Positions 1-13,929 of a stretch of 64,000 nucleotides of DNA are shown in pieces. Below the pieces are notes generated by a model. The model made no database searches and was not told the origin of the DNA. It saw nothing but the letters and a program-made list of their open reading frames with translations. Within the stretch, counting starts at the first letter, position 1; every line of letters begins with the position of its first letter. Source of the stretch: Serinus canaria (lineage: Eukaryota > Chordata > Aves > Passeriformes > Fringillidae); NCBI RefSeq assembly GCF_022539315.1, contig NC_066313.1:69195934-69259933 (forward strand). Reading direction: 5' to 3'. Made by a program: the position numbers and the translations under genes.

Positions 1-189
1 TGCTTATCTTAAAAGATAAGCACTTCTAGAAAGTTAGATTCTGTTTATCTTTAACAATTTTCTGAAGATTACTGCTCAATAGAGAAAAGTTGCATCATTT
101 TCTAAAAAATATTTTAAAAGCAGGTCTTATATTCCCACTTCTGAAATAATATTACAGTCCAGTTATTAAAAATGCCTTTGCCTGAATTA
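1..189. other. AT-rich unassigned sequence
   Basis: No gene, repeat family or structured signal is recognised here. The stretch leads into the probable LTR to its right, whose 3' end may lie anywhere between about 170 and 215. Confidence 0.5.
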
Positions 190-792
190 AGGGGCAAATA
201 AGACCATATGCCAAAGTCAACAGTGGATTTTATTGAACAGTAAATGTGAGAGAGAAATGGGGACAGAAAAAGAGAGAATGATAGTAACCACCCCAGGGGT
301 ACCCTTCATCCACCACGGCCTTCTCTGTGGTGTGGGTCCCCGGAGGGTTTTTCTGGAGGATACAATTCTGTATAGTCCAAATCCCAGATATCCGGAGCCA
401 TATGTGTTATTTTTTTTATTCCCACAAGTTGGGATGACATGTGAGTATGCAATTGCTACTTTTCCCACAGTCTGCATGGTGGGCATTTTTGTCTGAACAG
501 GTTTCCCAGATCTGCTTCACCAGGCCTGGCATCTTCCTGTTGTTGCATCTGTGCTTTTCCCACTGTCTGCACAGCAGAGTCTTGTCTGATGTGCTAATTC
601 CAAACCTTTCACCTCCACGTAGGCCTGAAATTAACACCTTCCTTTTTGCCATCTGTGCCTGTCCTAAGTTAGCTTATTTTCTGGGAACTTCCTCCTTTGT
701 CAGGGTTTGAGACAATTTATTGTGTTCTTCAAGTCCTGACAAGACTTGAAATGGAACTTAGAAGAAGTCCAGACACGGTCCTTACCATAACA
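190..792 (-). mobile_element. Probable endogenous retrovirus solo LTR
   Basis: Read on the minus strand, the block starts with TGTTATGG near 792. It is GC-richer than its surroundings and carries an AATAAA polyadenylation signal near 226-231, followed by a T/G-rich stretch, which is the layout of an LTR U3-R-U5. The middle (about 290-360) is a C/G-rich segment typical of avian LTR R regions. I know this type of sequence from avian ERV LTRs but cannot name the family. There is no adjacent primer-binding site, polypurine tract or viral coding sequence, so it is most likely a solo LTR. Both ends are approximate. Overlapping short reading frames on both strands here (75-90 codons) are incidental. 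Confidence 0.5.
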
Positions 793-3700
793 TTTTGCAG
801 CAGTATTGTGAAATGAATAAATGAAAATGAATACAGGAATAAAATGAAACAAAAATAGTTGCATGAATGGGATTCTTATGTCTCGTCACAGATGCCTCTC
901 TTTCTCACCTGGCTGCTCAAACTGAGAGAATCAGACTCTGCCTTTCTGTTTTCTGCTTCTGGCACTCCTGGCTGACTACAACACAGCCTTGGGAGGAGGA
1001 GCACAGTGACTTTGAAATTTCTCTTAGATGGTGAGGGCACCAGTCCTCAAGGGCTACAGAGCAGGAACAATGTGCACCTGCTGCAGTGCATACTCCATGT
1101 TGGGGTGGGTAGGGAGGCTGGGCTTGGTGTTGGTATGGGTGCACTCTGCCCTTTGGGCATGAAGATACATAATGTAGACAGATTTTACAGAATATGTAAT
1201 GTTTTAAAGGGAATGCACTTAGCTAGTATTAAGACAAAAGCTGGACCTGGATACTTGGCTGCAGTGAATCTCTCTTCTTTTTATCTGAATATCTTATAAC
1301 CTAGTCAAGAAAGCATTTTCCCAAAATGTGAGCCATGACAGTTTATTCTCTCTAGGCTGAGAGTTTTATTTCCTGAAATTGTTCACCAGGAGCCAAGTCT
1401 TCCAACATCCAAAAGAAATGTTTTAATCATAAAACTTAAATTCATAAGGCAGATATCGTTCTCTTAACCCTATGCTCACTTGCCTGGACAGGCATTTGAC
1501 AGTTTGTGTGAATACTGGCAAAATTTAATTAATTTAAATAATTAAATAATTTAGTTAATTCATTAATACTGAAAATTAAGCAATGGGTGAATTCCTACAC
1601 ATTCAATAAATCAGTATTGGAAATGAGCATCCCTTAATCTGATTCTCGGCATCTTTAAAATAGATCTATGTCAAAGCTACTAATGCTGCTCAGTCATCCT
1701 TATAGCCAGGAAATACATATGGAAATTTTAGAAATCTTTCAACTGAACCATTTTTGAAATCATCTCTTGTGTTATAATTAATTCATCCTTCAGTATCTAA
1801 CAGCTAAATCTTCATTGCTGATAAAGGCTCAGATGTAACAGTGCAACTCCATTGTTAGAATACCTTTTACCACTAAAGTCTGTTTAGCTAGTAAAGATAT
1901 TTGGGGCACAAACTTTCTGAAACAGAAGACTTAGACAACTGTAGCGCATCTTGAAAAAACCTGTCCAGCCAGAATCAATAACTAAGGAAACAGTATCCAA
2001 GTTGATTGGGCAAGGTACAACAACAACAACAAAAAAGAAGTGTTGGGATTCTGACAGCATTCTGCAGAAAAGTGAAGGAAACTGAAGTGTGTAGGATGGG
2101 GTTACTTGTTATTTATTTTGACAATATCTATGTCTCACATTTGACCTGTCAACAAGTAGTGCAATCTTGTCACAGTAATTCTTTTGGAAATGTCTACAGT
2201 ATGTGTTTTATCGAATATCATTCTGTGAGAGACGAAGTTATAAAAGCAAAATACCAGTAGTTGAGGTAGGTACATGACATCTTTGGCTGATCTGTCTCAG
2301 ATGGCCTGAGAACACATCAGCCATGAACTAGAATCTAATTAAATACTCCAGAAAGGTAATCAAAGAAGTGAAACCAATTAGATTATAATTCTAACAAGTA
2401 CAATTTGAACACTGAGTTGTTTTGTTCCATTTTTTTTTCCCTGTGGGGTTTAAAGAGTATACCTTATGAAATGTCCATAAGCTGACTTTTTAATGGTACA
2501 TCTACTATTTCTCAGAGAGTGTGACTGAAAAGTGTAAGAGAAAACATGGCTTATAGATCGAGGGATTGCTGCCATCAAAAAATATAATATTTCAATATGA
2601 AAAAAAAAAAACTCTCTAGAAGGACCATCCTGTGTTGGAGAAATTAAAGAACAACTTTTGCCTTGTCCTCAAGTAAAACAGCTGTATGTTGAAGCTATAT
2701 AGGATCACTATGCTCTGTTTAAAGGTACAATAAGCATTTTCCTTATGCATTAGTGAATTCCATCTCCTGAGATGCTCCAGGATCTAAAAGTGCAGTTGTA
2801 TAAAGGACAGTTGACAGGCTTAAACACCATATGTGCTTAAGGCATATGGTCCACCTTGATATGTTGGACCCTATAAATGCAGTGCATGGCTGCTCTGTAT
2901 GTTTATATAAATCTTACAGCTGAACATATTTCTAGCTCAGAAGGATAACCAGAATTCAAATCAAACTTATAAAAAACCCAGTAATTATTTTCAAAGACCA
3001 ACATGACAGATCATGATCTGTAGGATTATTTTATTTTTCTGTCAACTTTACATATATATCCTCAGATTCTACACCTACATCATACACACTGGTACTAACA
3101 TTTATCCTGAAAACAAACAAATTAAGGGAGGGGTTTTTTTTCCTCATTATTCTGAATTAATTACTGTGAATTTTATCATAGAGCCAGCTAAGATGAAGTA
3201 TTTTTATTTAGTTGTGACCTTGTACGTGTGTTTCCCTGCAAAGTGGAATCTAAAATACTTTCTCTCTGTGAGACTGTTACTGACATTTACCTTCTCTGTC
3301 TGGATTCATATTTTCACAAAACATACAAAGAGTTAATTTCTTTTAGATTTTTGCCTTTCTGTCAAATGTTGTAAATAGTCAGAAGATATGAGAGAGAAAA
3401 ACATAAAAATCCATGTGATAAGAAGCATTTGTAGTAACACATCCACACAGTTAATTAATGGCCTCCACACATTCTAGTATTTACATCTATCATCATAATT
3501 GCTCCTTGGGTTTGATCCCACAAAATTCACATGCAGAGCAACGTGTGCATTAACAAGTGTAATTTAAAGCTCTGCAAGCACACAGGAATTTATATTAATG
3601 AGAACCCTGCTGGAAGTTACTGCTGAGAGCCTTAGAAAAGGTAAGGCTTCTAAGAGGAAGAAGAACACAAACATCCTATTAGCATGAGAAAGCTTTCTCT

Positions 3701-5619
3701 TTTTCTTTATTTTATTTTTTTTTTCCCTGTGTGTCTGTGTGTGTGTTAGTCTTTGCACTCCCATTTATATCTACAGCTATTGCTACCCATATCATTGCCT
3801 GAAGGTGCTGTCTAGATTCCCCCATAGCATACATTAAACGTGTACCTGATAACTGATAATAAAACATATTATTCTCCATTCCTTTTAGGCTCCTGACTTA
3901 TTAGACAAAGGGGCAAAACTTGGTATGCTTATGCAGAATAAATCAATACCAACCAAAGTAATTATCAAAAACTACTCCCTCACCACCCAATTAAGGTAAC
4001 CCTCGCATTCACAGCCAATATTCAGCCAGCTCTAATGTGAATTTTTTTCTGCCCTTCAATTCACTTAACTGTTATATTTTATAAGTCTAAATTAAAAACA
4101 AGCAGATAAAATAAAGGACATGACCAGCCTTTGGTGTTTGATCTGTTTACAAAAAAAATAAAGCCCCCCACAAATATGCCCACCACATAAATTAACCAAA
4201 GAGCAAAATAAAAAATGAAAAATAAAACCCCAGTAAATTCTTTTCTTAGAAACAAGATCAATGCCAGCAGGATATAGTAAAGAAGGCAATATGCACAATT
4301 GGCTGATCATGTGGTGGCTTGTGTATTTTATCGATAAATTGATTTTTCATGTGGCTTTTCTTGCATTTAGGAAACTTGAGGAGAATTTCTACTTCTCAGA
4401 ATGCCTAGCTATTAAAATAAATTATTCCCAAAACTAAAGTTTGTTGAGGCAAAATTGAATTGAGAAAAATATCAGTAATTTAAAGAATAAAAGGAAAACC
4501 AGAAAATAATAGTTGCAGTTATTGCATAACCAACAAAATAAGACTCTAAACTTTCAGTTAGATGCATGCTTTTTAAAAGCATAAATTTGTTAAAGAATGA
4601 AGATGGTCTCACAATTATTTCAAGAACCCTTTGTTTTAAGGTTGTGAGGAATAAGTGTTTGAACAACAATCTGTTTTATATTATATTAGAATTTATGTTT
4701 AGTGATGTGCTCATATACTTAGGTCAAAATGAACCCAGAATTAATTACTTGATCTTTTTCAATTTTGATGATTTTTTTCCTCCTTAAATGTGATATTCAT
4801 GCATTCAAATTTAGTCTGGATCATATTATACAGTTATGAGCAGATTTTTTTGATTGTTCGTTTGTTTGTTTTGTTGTTTGTTTTAAAAATATAATTATTA
4901 TTAACAGTTGTGTTATTATTTAATACCCTCACTTTTTTAAAAAAGTCATGGTTGTTCATATGTAGCTTGGGTATATGATCTTAATATATGCACAAAATTT
5001 GAGGTATGTGTTCTTTCAAATAAAAGATTAATTTCTTCTTTTGAAGAAAGAAGGAGATTGATAATGCAGCTATATTTCAAAAAGGATTTACATTTGGAAT
5101 TCTTTTAACTGACAATCACTTGTAAATGCTCATAACACTTATCTTGTCCTCAAAGGAAAGACCAAGAGATATCTCTAGACACTTAGATGTCTAATTTAAG
5201 ACATTGTCTTATTCAGAACCAACAGTTCATATAGCAAAATAGCCACCTCAGGATAGGAATTAACATCCCCAGAACAGCTGAATCTTTCCCTGAAAGAACT
5301 TATATTCCTCCACTGAAAACTTATATGACAATCTGTTAGTGAAGTACCTCAAGTTATGCAAGATGTATGTAGTACTAGGGTTCATGGAACAAGGCCAAAC
5401 AGTATGCCATTTTTATCACATTTGTAGAGATTCTGGTTAAAAGCATGATATTAATTTTGTGATCAAATATGAGAAAAAGTTAAAACCAGGACCAGTTATC
5501 GCATCTGAAATGTTTAGACATGTCTGTGAAATACTGCAAATATTTGTGAATGTTGTTTTGCATGTGTGGAAGACAGATGAGTATAAATTTTCCATTGGCT
5601 GATTTTCAGGAACAGCAGA
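793..5619. other. Unique-looking AT-rich noncoding DNA
   Basis: No coding exon, RNA gene or recognisable repeat was seen. There is an extremely AT-rich patch near 1520-1570, a short T-run at 2430-2440, a T/G-rich TTTG run at 4855-4885, and several 8-10 bp inverted repeats such as the one around 2827-2851. All reading frames are short and show no family resemblance. This looks like ordinary intergenic or intronic sequence. Confidence 0.6.
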
Positions 5620-5990
5620 GGTGCTGGGAGCTATGGCCTCAGCATCAGGCCCAATGAGGTGAACAGGGTCAGACCAGCCCTGGGACATACATGGAGTGCC
5701 ACAGGGACAGGGTGGTGCAGGCCAGTCCAGGAGGTCAGACCTCTTATGGGGTCTGGCTCAGTAGGGCCAGGCAGAGCAGGGCTGCACTCAGCTGAACGCA
5801 GAGTTCAAGGGTAGGGGTGGAACTCACCTGTGACCGTCCTGCAGCTCTGCCTAGGAGTCTCTTTCCACCACCACTGGCTGGATGGGGTCCACACCTGGCT
5901 GTGCTGGATCTGTCTTGTTCTTGAGCCCCAAAACCTCTGGGGAAGGCTGGGACTGAAGAACCCTCAAAAGAATTCCACTGATGAGCTTTG
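5620..5990. other. GC-richer unassigned block
   Basis: This stretch of about 370 bp is clearly richer in G and C than the AT-rich DNA on both sides. It holds repeated CCAG/CTGG and GGTCAG motifs. It could be an old LTR or retroelement fragment, because GC-richer islands in this window are usually repeats, or it could be a decayed exon. No ATG-started frame crosses it convincingly: one plus-strand frame (5830-6156) covers its right half but continues into AT-rich DNA. I do not recognise it. Confidence 0.4.
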
Positions 5991-6998
5991 CAGATATAAC
6001 CATCTGTGCAGCTCCATCTTATTTAACAGTAGTTTTTACTTTCTTTTTCTTATGGTCTCCTTGACAGGTAAATTCATTTTAAAAAGGACTGGCCTCAAAA
6101 ACTTTGACTTCTTCATAGCAAGGGAAATTACCATTTTCATGCTTTTTCCATCATAAAGCACAACAGGATGGTCAGAAGAGTCTAATTCAGTAGTTCTTAA
6201 TAACACTGAATAAGTCAAAAATTAAATGCAACTCTTTGAAAGCATCAACCATTAAATTATTCACTATCATACATTATAAGGTTGATCCTGATACTCTCCA
6301 GTTTATGCATATTACTTCAAAAGTGATATCTGGAATTTCTGTATTTGGCTGTAGCTGTTAATGAAGTATAAAAAATTAGAGATATTTATTGCAGAGTGTT
6401 GCACATTTCAAAGTTAATCTATATGAAATCTTCTACTGTTCCCCTACTGACTGTCAAAATTTTAAAAGTAGTTGGTATCTTACATAATTTGCACTTGTCA
6501 ATGCCTGTATTTGGAAATTTAGAGGTAGCATAAAGAGCTCATTCTTATATACTCAGCTTTCAGGTAAAAAATATCTAAAGATCAAATAACTGCTTTTTTA
6601 ATTTATTTAAAATCATGCATATTCTCCATGACTATAGTTCATTTATTTCTGAAGTGGTACTCAACATTAAAAGAAAAACTCTCAGTGACAACAATAACAT
6701 AGTTACTGTAGCATTCTGGCTTCTCAGGCTCCTGTACATTTAAGAGTAAATTTACTGAGTTTCCTTTTTTTCTCTCTCTTTTTTTTTTTTTTCTTCTTTA
6801 ACTAAATAATAGGAACACAGATAATGCAAAAATTCCCTAAGCAATTCTTAGGAAATTATTACGTATTGATGAAAGGAGAAAGAATCCCAAGTACAATTTC
6901 TATAAATGCTAAAAATTATTGACATCTACTTAGCACAGTTGAGTTTACTGCATCATAGGAGCTCTTTCAAAAACTATTGTATTGGTCTAAGTCTGTGT
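5991..6998. other. AT-rich noncoding DNA
   Basis: No gene or repeat family is recognised. A pyrimidine-rich tract with a long T-run lies at 6764-6797. Confidence 0.55.
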
Positions 6999-7575
6999 TG
7001 TCATAGTTTAACCTCATAGGCAGGTAAACAATACACAGCCATTCACTCGCTCCCTTACAGAAGAATGGGGGAAAGATTTATAAGGGTAAAAGTGCAAAAA
7101 TGTGGGTTGAGATAGAGATGGATTAATAGAGAAAGACAAAGTTGCTCATACCAGCAAAGCAAAAAGAGGAATTCATTCCCGACTGCTCTCAGCAGGCAGG
7201 TGTTCAGTTATCAGGAAGGCAGGGTTTCATCCTCTGTATCAGATACTTGGGAAGACAAAGGCCACAACTGCTGATGCTAACCCTTTCCTCACTTCTTACT
7301 GCTGAATACAATGTCCTGTGTGGAATAGCCCTTTGGTCAGTTGGGGTCGGCAGTCCCAGTTCTGTCCCCTGCCTAACTTCTTATGCAGCCTTATCCTATT
7401 TGATAGTGAGAAGGCATGAAAAGAAGCAGAAAAAGCCTTGATGCTCTGCAAGCACTGCTCAGCAACAGCTAAAACATCAGGGTATCATCAACACTGTTTT
7501 CAGCACAAATCTAAAATATAATTCTGTATAAGCTACTACAAAGAAAATTAAACCTACCTCATCAAAATCAGGACA
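6999..7575 (-). mobile_element. Avian ERV solo LTR, copy A
   Basis: The element is 577 bp with TG...CA ends. On the plus strand it begins TGTCATAGTTTAACC and ends AAATCAGGACA, both matching a very common avian LTR whose transcribed sense is the reverse strand. Two other copies lie in this window (21463-22080 and 39180-39740). They share landmarks such as the CTTTGGTCAGTTGGGGTC-like segment near 7330 and the CACTGCTCAGCAACAGC segment near 7450. The minus-strand polyadenylation signal that should sit near 7120 has decayed to ATTAAT. No target-site duplication is evident and no internal viral sequence flanks it, so it is an old solo LTR. The 99-codon plus-strand frame inside it is incidental. 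Confidence 0.85.
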
Positions 7576-9212
7576 GCCAGTTACAATAGTTATATACATT
7601 AGTTGGTATTAATAGATGAAGATCATTTTGTGTCTTGCCATCCTGCTTCCACTGGCAGAGAAAGAGTGAATATTTCTCAGATACAGACAGAAGTGTATTT
7701 ATTAAATGCTGCAGTCATTCAAAGACAAACAGATGGCTGCTATTCAAACAGGGAAAAGCAGTGATTATACACATCTGTACAATACCAATAAACTCTAATA
7801 TACCCGGAAGCAATTAACTGCTTTTTTTAGAGTAAAGCAAAGAGTTACTCAGAACAGCTTTCATTTCATTATTTGGTCAATTTTACATAGGAGCTCTAAC
7901 TATGCATAAATGGTTTTCATAATAGTGAACACAGTAGGCTTCAATGATTGCTTACTGTGAGTTGGAAAATGCTCACATGGAAGAATATTTTATATTCTTT
8001 CCGTCACAACCCCCCCCATTTCTCTGATTCGCTGTTAATAGGAATTTTGAGTCAAGATCTCTTTGTAAAATTATTGGCAAATTCTCTCTTAGCCTTTCAC
8101 TGGACTGACATGCCAAAAATGTGGGGCCCAAATTGCATGCCGTATGTCAAGCTGGAAATGTACATAAGAACTAAAAACAGAAAGCTCTTGCCTCAAGACT
8201 TATGCTCTCTTGTGAGTTCTAATGTACTGGCATCTATGTCTGCTACTGAACTTGAGTTTCACAGTTCATAGTACTGAAACAAAAGTTCAGCCATCTGGAC
8301 AGCTATGTTAATGGGTTATATTATCCTGCTACATTCCTGTGCAGCTTTTCCAATCAGACTATAAATAACTAAATTCTCTCTCTAGAGTTAATTTTCATAG
8401 GCAATGGATTGTTGTTTAAGTAAATGACTATACTTTGCCTAGCTAACCTCACTTGTGTTAACATCCAACTGACTTTGACTGTCCAATCCAGCAATATGTT
8501 TTCAATTCCCAGATTTTGAGCTATATCCAAAAAGCACATCTAAACAGTGGACTCCAGTTGCCCACTGTCTTAAACAGTGAGTTTGTCTCTTCACTTCTTT
8601 CTGGAATATCCCAGTGGTTATGTCCAGAGAAAATTTGTATTACACAGGACAAGCTTTAGTAATAGAAATGTGAGGTAGTCTGTCTTAACTGTCCTCGATG
8701 CTTGAAACAGGTTATTTATTCATTCCTTATACACTTTTTTTATTTATCAGTGATACAGTCATGGACACCAAGGTCAACAGAGAATATCACCTTATACAAT
8801 ATGACTTTATGAATATAATAGACTTTCTATTTCATTATAATTGTACTAAGTACAATTATATTTGGTATCTTTACTTGTACAGACAGACCAGATTCCTTTT
8901 GAGTGGGCATAGGACCAAAACTTTGGTTTAGAAGCCACCACAAGTCTGTGTTAGCACAGACCTCTGAGACCATGCTGATTAAGAGGAATTTCCTTCTTCT
9001 CCAAAGCAGTGACAAAGCTTCAAGGACAGATGTGACATTTGTCCCATTAGGTATAAGTCAAGACAAAGCAATGTGTGTCAGTGTGTTATCTTTCAGGGGT
9101 AGCAAAACCTCCTGATTCTCTAAGAAGTCACTTGTATTTTTTCTGGTCTAAATCAGAAACTAATCAAAATTATTTGGTTTGTTCTGTAATATTAGTGTGA
9201 TCATTTTTTTTT

Positions 9213-9260
9213 CTTAATTTGTTATTTTGCTTATTTTTAAGCAAAATAACAAATTTAAGC
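9213..9260. repeat. Near-perfect inverted repeat (hairpin)
   Basis: An 18-bp left arm at 9216-9233 is perfectly complementary to 9238-9255 around a 4-nt TTTT loop. Allowing one unpaired A extends the arms outward to about 22-23 bp (9213-9260). The arms are AT-rich with a central GCAAAATAAC/GTTATTTTGC core. It could be a cruciform-prone palindrome or a tiny palindromic remnant of a DNA transposon. No flanking target duplication or coding sequence supports the latter. Confidence 0.85.
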
Positions 9261-9937
9261 AAATAATTCTATAAACTCCAAATCATTTTTAATTTCTAGG
9301 CAAATATTTTCCAACATGAAACCAGGCATAAGTAAGCCCAGTAAATAAATGATTTCTCAGAGACTCCATGAGAGCAGGACAGCTTCTCATAACAAGATTA
9401 GTGGGTATTTGCAAGCAAGCTAGTTTTTTGTCTCATCTAACACACATACTGTGAATTCCACCTAATTTACATTTATAATACTATGGAATTATGAATCCTC
9501 TGATCTGTAGATATCCAGATATCTTGTCTTCACTGTTGCTTCCATCAACCGGCAGATGTAATCCTGTAGAAAATAAGGATATAAACATAAAAAAATCCTT
9601 AAAACTTTAAATTATTATGTAATAATATAAAAGTACTTGAGTAAATTAGCGTTCATTTTTTACAGCATAAGTGTTAATATTTCCAAATAAAGAATTCTAG
9701 TATTCTATTAATTAACTGGAAAAGAACTAATTATCTTAATTCACAAAAAAATATATTTTGTACTGCAAAGAAAAGTAAAATTGGATGAAACATCTTATAG
9801 ACCAAATACATTTATGTAGACATATCAGTTCCAACCGCATTATTTTTCTATAGGATATGAGCAGAAGATGGAAAGGGAAAGCTGAAAAAATTTCAAGGGT
9901 TTCTTGAGTTCTGAAAGAAAGACACATTTTAAAATCT

Positions 9938-10075
9938 GAAAAAAACCCCAAACCCCTCAAACAAATCAAAAATCAAACAAAAAAAGCCCAAAAAACAACA
10001 ACAAAACTCATGAAACAAATAAAAAATAACCCAAAAACTTCAGCATCCCCCACCCACCTGCCCCTCCAAACCCTT
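9938..10075. repeat. A/C-rich low-complexity stretch
   Basis: The stretch is almost entirely A and C on the plus strand, with repeated AAACCCC, AAACAA and CCCAAAA-like runs. It has no clean repeat unit. It is low-complexity DNA, possibly a degraded microsatellite or a retroelement tail. Confidence 0.6.
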
Positions 10076-13000
10076 AATCCCACATATTGTCAGCAAGAAG
10101 GAATATACTGTAATAAGTATTCCAGAAAGGACAAGTATGTAAAAAGAAATTGAATCTTCATGGATAAAACCAGGAGACCTTTAGGAATTCGGTCTTGACA
10201 AACAGTATTAAAAAATAAGGAAGAAAGAATTGCTATCAATATATGCATAATCTTTTATACACAGCAAAAATGCAGAGACAGTAAGGTATTCAAAAAGGGT
10301 CAGAGTCACTGCAAGAAAATGTACACAGGATGGACAGAGAGAGAAATTCCTTCAATACCAAGCATGCTGTGCCTGATCAGTGCAATTGCTTCTCTGTAGC
10401 AAATTCCCCTTCACTTCCAGCAGAGAAAACTCTGTTTTTTGATTTGCCCCTCAGCACATTTTGCAGAAGGTATGTAAATATTTACCCACATGACTCATAC
10501 TGTCAATATTGCAGGCACATATAGAGATGCCTGGGGCACAAACAAGCTTTCCAGAGGTGTCAGATGTAATCTATGTAATGCTGCAAACAATTCTGAAGCA
10601 ATATTAATTTATAGGAAGCCAATATTTTAACAGTAAGATCACAATTATTTTAAGTAAGAAGTGTGTGGGGACACATCACCTTTCCCACACTTAATTCCCT
10701 TCTCCTTCCTTATCATACTAGTATTTCAATAAAAATACCAAGTGGGGGGGCAATATGAAATGGGAACACAATAAAGAGTTTTGATTGTTTGGAAATCTAT
10801 AGATTTTGAACTACAAATACATTAAGAGCCACCCGCAGGTTTAGGCAAACTGGAAATTCAGTCAGTATCTATTTATCACGATATCTGTCTGTTCTGTTGT
10901 TCAAGGAAGATGTGAACTCTTCATGCCCTTTACAGTAATTGTCACAGGATTCACATGAGAAATAAACCTGGAAAAGGTGCTACTTATATGAGTTACACAG
11001 AACTTAAAAACCAAGTTCATTCCCTAGTTCTTATCTGTATACTTTTCCAAGTGGATTTTTCCAAGATAAAAATATTCAGCAATAACAATTTCAAGTATAA
11101 TGAGACAGTCAAAACTCTGAGTATAAACTGGTGGACTGCCTTGGGGATAGGCACAGGCTTCTGGCACTTTTTTATTTAGTATTATAGATACTGTCAAGGA
11201 GAATATCTCCCGTTCTGATTCTCCCCAGCAACTAAATAAATATGTACATGTGCATGCTTGTGAACCTGCTTGGGTTTATAGACTGTTGAGAGGAATGTAT
11301 TCCTTCAGATCCCATGTATGCTGCAATTCAACACAAAATAATGATGTAGATTCACTAAACTACTTGACACTAACCTATAGGATATAAACTATTAGCATCA
11401 GTTATATTTTGGAGTATTTCAAATGGTAATATTAACTGGGGGAAACTTATCCACTGTTTTATAGATGCTTACACTTTGCATACCAGTCTTTCAGGTTATA
11501 GCTACTCAACAGGGAGAGAGCACAGTAGTTTATGGTTTTCCTGCAGGGCTGGAAAATACAATAAATAAACACTAATATTTCAGTATTAACTGAACAACGG
11601 TCTTACTTCTGAGTCTGCCTGACAAATAAAAAATAATTCAGGTAACTCAACATCTAAGGAAATAAAGTGATAAACTGGGTTTATTTCTGCCAATTGAAAA
11701 ACATGCAATCCTAATAACTATATTATCTAACACTACCACAACACATTAAGTCATAGCTAGGTCACAAACCCATTGTCTAAGCTGGAGTTCAAACAAAAAT
11801 ATGAATGCTTTGGGGTCAGAGAGGTTGCAGACATGAGTTTTCATGAGCTTAGAAAAATTCTGCCTTTCTGTTTAAACTCTCAGTAGTCAAGTCCAAATTT
11901 CCACTCTTATTTAGTTATACCTCACTGTAACTAGCAACCCTTTCTTATTGATTTTGAATACAGTAGGCAGGTTTCTTTAAATAGGTACTGTACATTCAGC
12001 TATGTTTCAAAAAACAGTTTACAAAAAGTGAAAGAAAAATATTTTGAAAATATAACTGAAAAGAAAATAAATCTTTTTGCCTACTTTCTCCTTCCCCAAC
12101 TTTTTCACGAGAAGATGAAACCGTTTTACCTTGCGCTGGTTATGAGTTTGAACTTACCCATTTTGGCTGTCTCAAAAATCAACAATGTCCACCTTTTGGC
12201 CTCCTAGAGTCATATCTGAATGGAAATCTGGTAGAGTTTCCTGCAGTCCTGGAGTCCTTTGTTTTCAAAGAAAAATGGTAGCTCAGGTCTTAACCTAATT
12301 TCAGATGATGTATCCAAATCTTAACTAAAAGGTTTTAAATTAGTAGCAGGTTAGAATAATAAAAACTTAGAGTAGCAGAGAAAAAAACCCTGAACATCTT
12401 AACAAGATTCTCATCAAATACATATGTTTCAAAGAAAATGAAGATATGAGTCTACTCAAGTTTTCTGAATCTCCTAGACCTATCAGAAATTCAATATTTA
12501 AGAGACTTATAACAAGAAAAGAACCTAAACACATTGAATTTGAAAAAAGCAATTCCTTGTGTAAATATTTATGGAAGACATTTTTTATAGCATAAAGATT
12601 TACATTTACAATAGATATTGATGAAAATAAAAAGAGCAAAATCTTCATGTTTTGTTACTTCCTAATGATACTTATTCTTGTTTATAGCAGCAAATATACA
12701 GCTAGTAGTGACAGTGACATTAGGTTATTTTTCCTTTATTTTTCCTCTCTATTTGTTAATGTTTCTTTTGCAGTTGTAACCTAAATGATATGGTTTATAT
12801 TTCAATGCTGTTCAGATTCTCCTAGATGAGCATCCCATCACTGATGGTAATTGATGTTGGCTGCCATGGAAATGCTAATTTGGTAGCAGTCAGTGTCAAT
12901 CAGTCCTCCTCAGTTATATTCACAGGAAATATGTGGTGGTCACTGTGATGACTATCAAGTAATCAAAGCTACTGACAGAAGGGGAAACTCTTAAAATACA

Positions 13001-13929
13001 AATGTGTATCTAGGTTCCTTGTCTTTTTTCCCTGTCAGACTCATTTAGGCATTATAAATAGAAGTGATATGTAGCAAAATATCTTAAACTCAGTATGAAA
13101 ATTTCCTTGTCTCTCATGTGCAAAAGACAAGCAAACATCTACTTTTGAGCTTTAAGAAATTCAGTGTTTAAAATTATAGTCTTCCACAGTGGGATTTTAT
13201 AGTCAAATGCTTAATTATTGAAAAAAAACCCAACCACCTCTTTCTTCTAACATTGTCTTTGCTAGTACTACAAGCATTCTAAGTATCTGTACCTGTAGAA
13301 TTTCTCTAGAAGAAAAAAAATGGTTTAAAAGTTAATAATAAATGACATATTGGAGAGATGGAAACACCATAAAAATACGTATAAATCCACCTAGCATATT
13401 TTTCTCGTTTTATTCATCCCAAGTTATTTTTGTGATTTTATTCACTCCAAATTGGACTAACTGGAGTTACTACTTTTTTGATAGAAAAGTGCTAGCCATC
13501 ATAAAGAATAAAAAGGTTCTAAGATGCAGTTTTTCATAATTCTGCATGGCCTTCTGACAGTGTGATATGATCTCATTTCAGAATGCCCACTAGCTTCTTC
13601 AATCACCTGAAGTAGGTAAAGATGAAAATATGAAATATTATAATTTACAGTGGGACTAATTTCCATCACACGGAAAATGTGTGGAAAAAACCTATTCCAA
13701 TTACATTTAAATTGCATACAGAACTATCAATAGAGCAAAAGAGGTCTTGGGGCTAGTGTGAATGCTTTTCACAATTTTCCTTGCAAATTTCAACCAAATA
13801 TTCTTGCACATTTATTTAAAGACTTCTTCCTTTTTTATTTCAATTGGAGGCAGTTCCTACAAGGAACAAATCCCATAACCATTACTGAAATTCATTTTAA
13901 TTTGTTGAGACAAGGGAAGACAAAGTCAA

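Larger units (their letters stand above)
7576..13929. other. Unique-looking AT-rich noncoding DNA
   Basis: More than 6 kb without a gene or recognised transposon. Notable contents are a strong palindrome at 9213-9260 (listed separately), an A/C-rich low-complexity stretch at about 9938-10075, and a run of seven or more G at 10743-10750. Reading frames up to 107 codons show no domain, signal or family resemblance. It may hold conserved noncoding elements, but these cannot be judged without an alignment. Confidence 0.6.

Noticed and set aside
12112..12208. Short ATG frame with a signal-peptide-like start (Met-Lys-Pro-Phe-Tyr-Leu-Ala-Leu)
   Set aside because: It ends after about 31 codons with no mature peptide motif, cysteine pattern or donor site. 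Hydrophobic short frames are common by chance.
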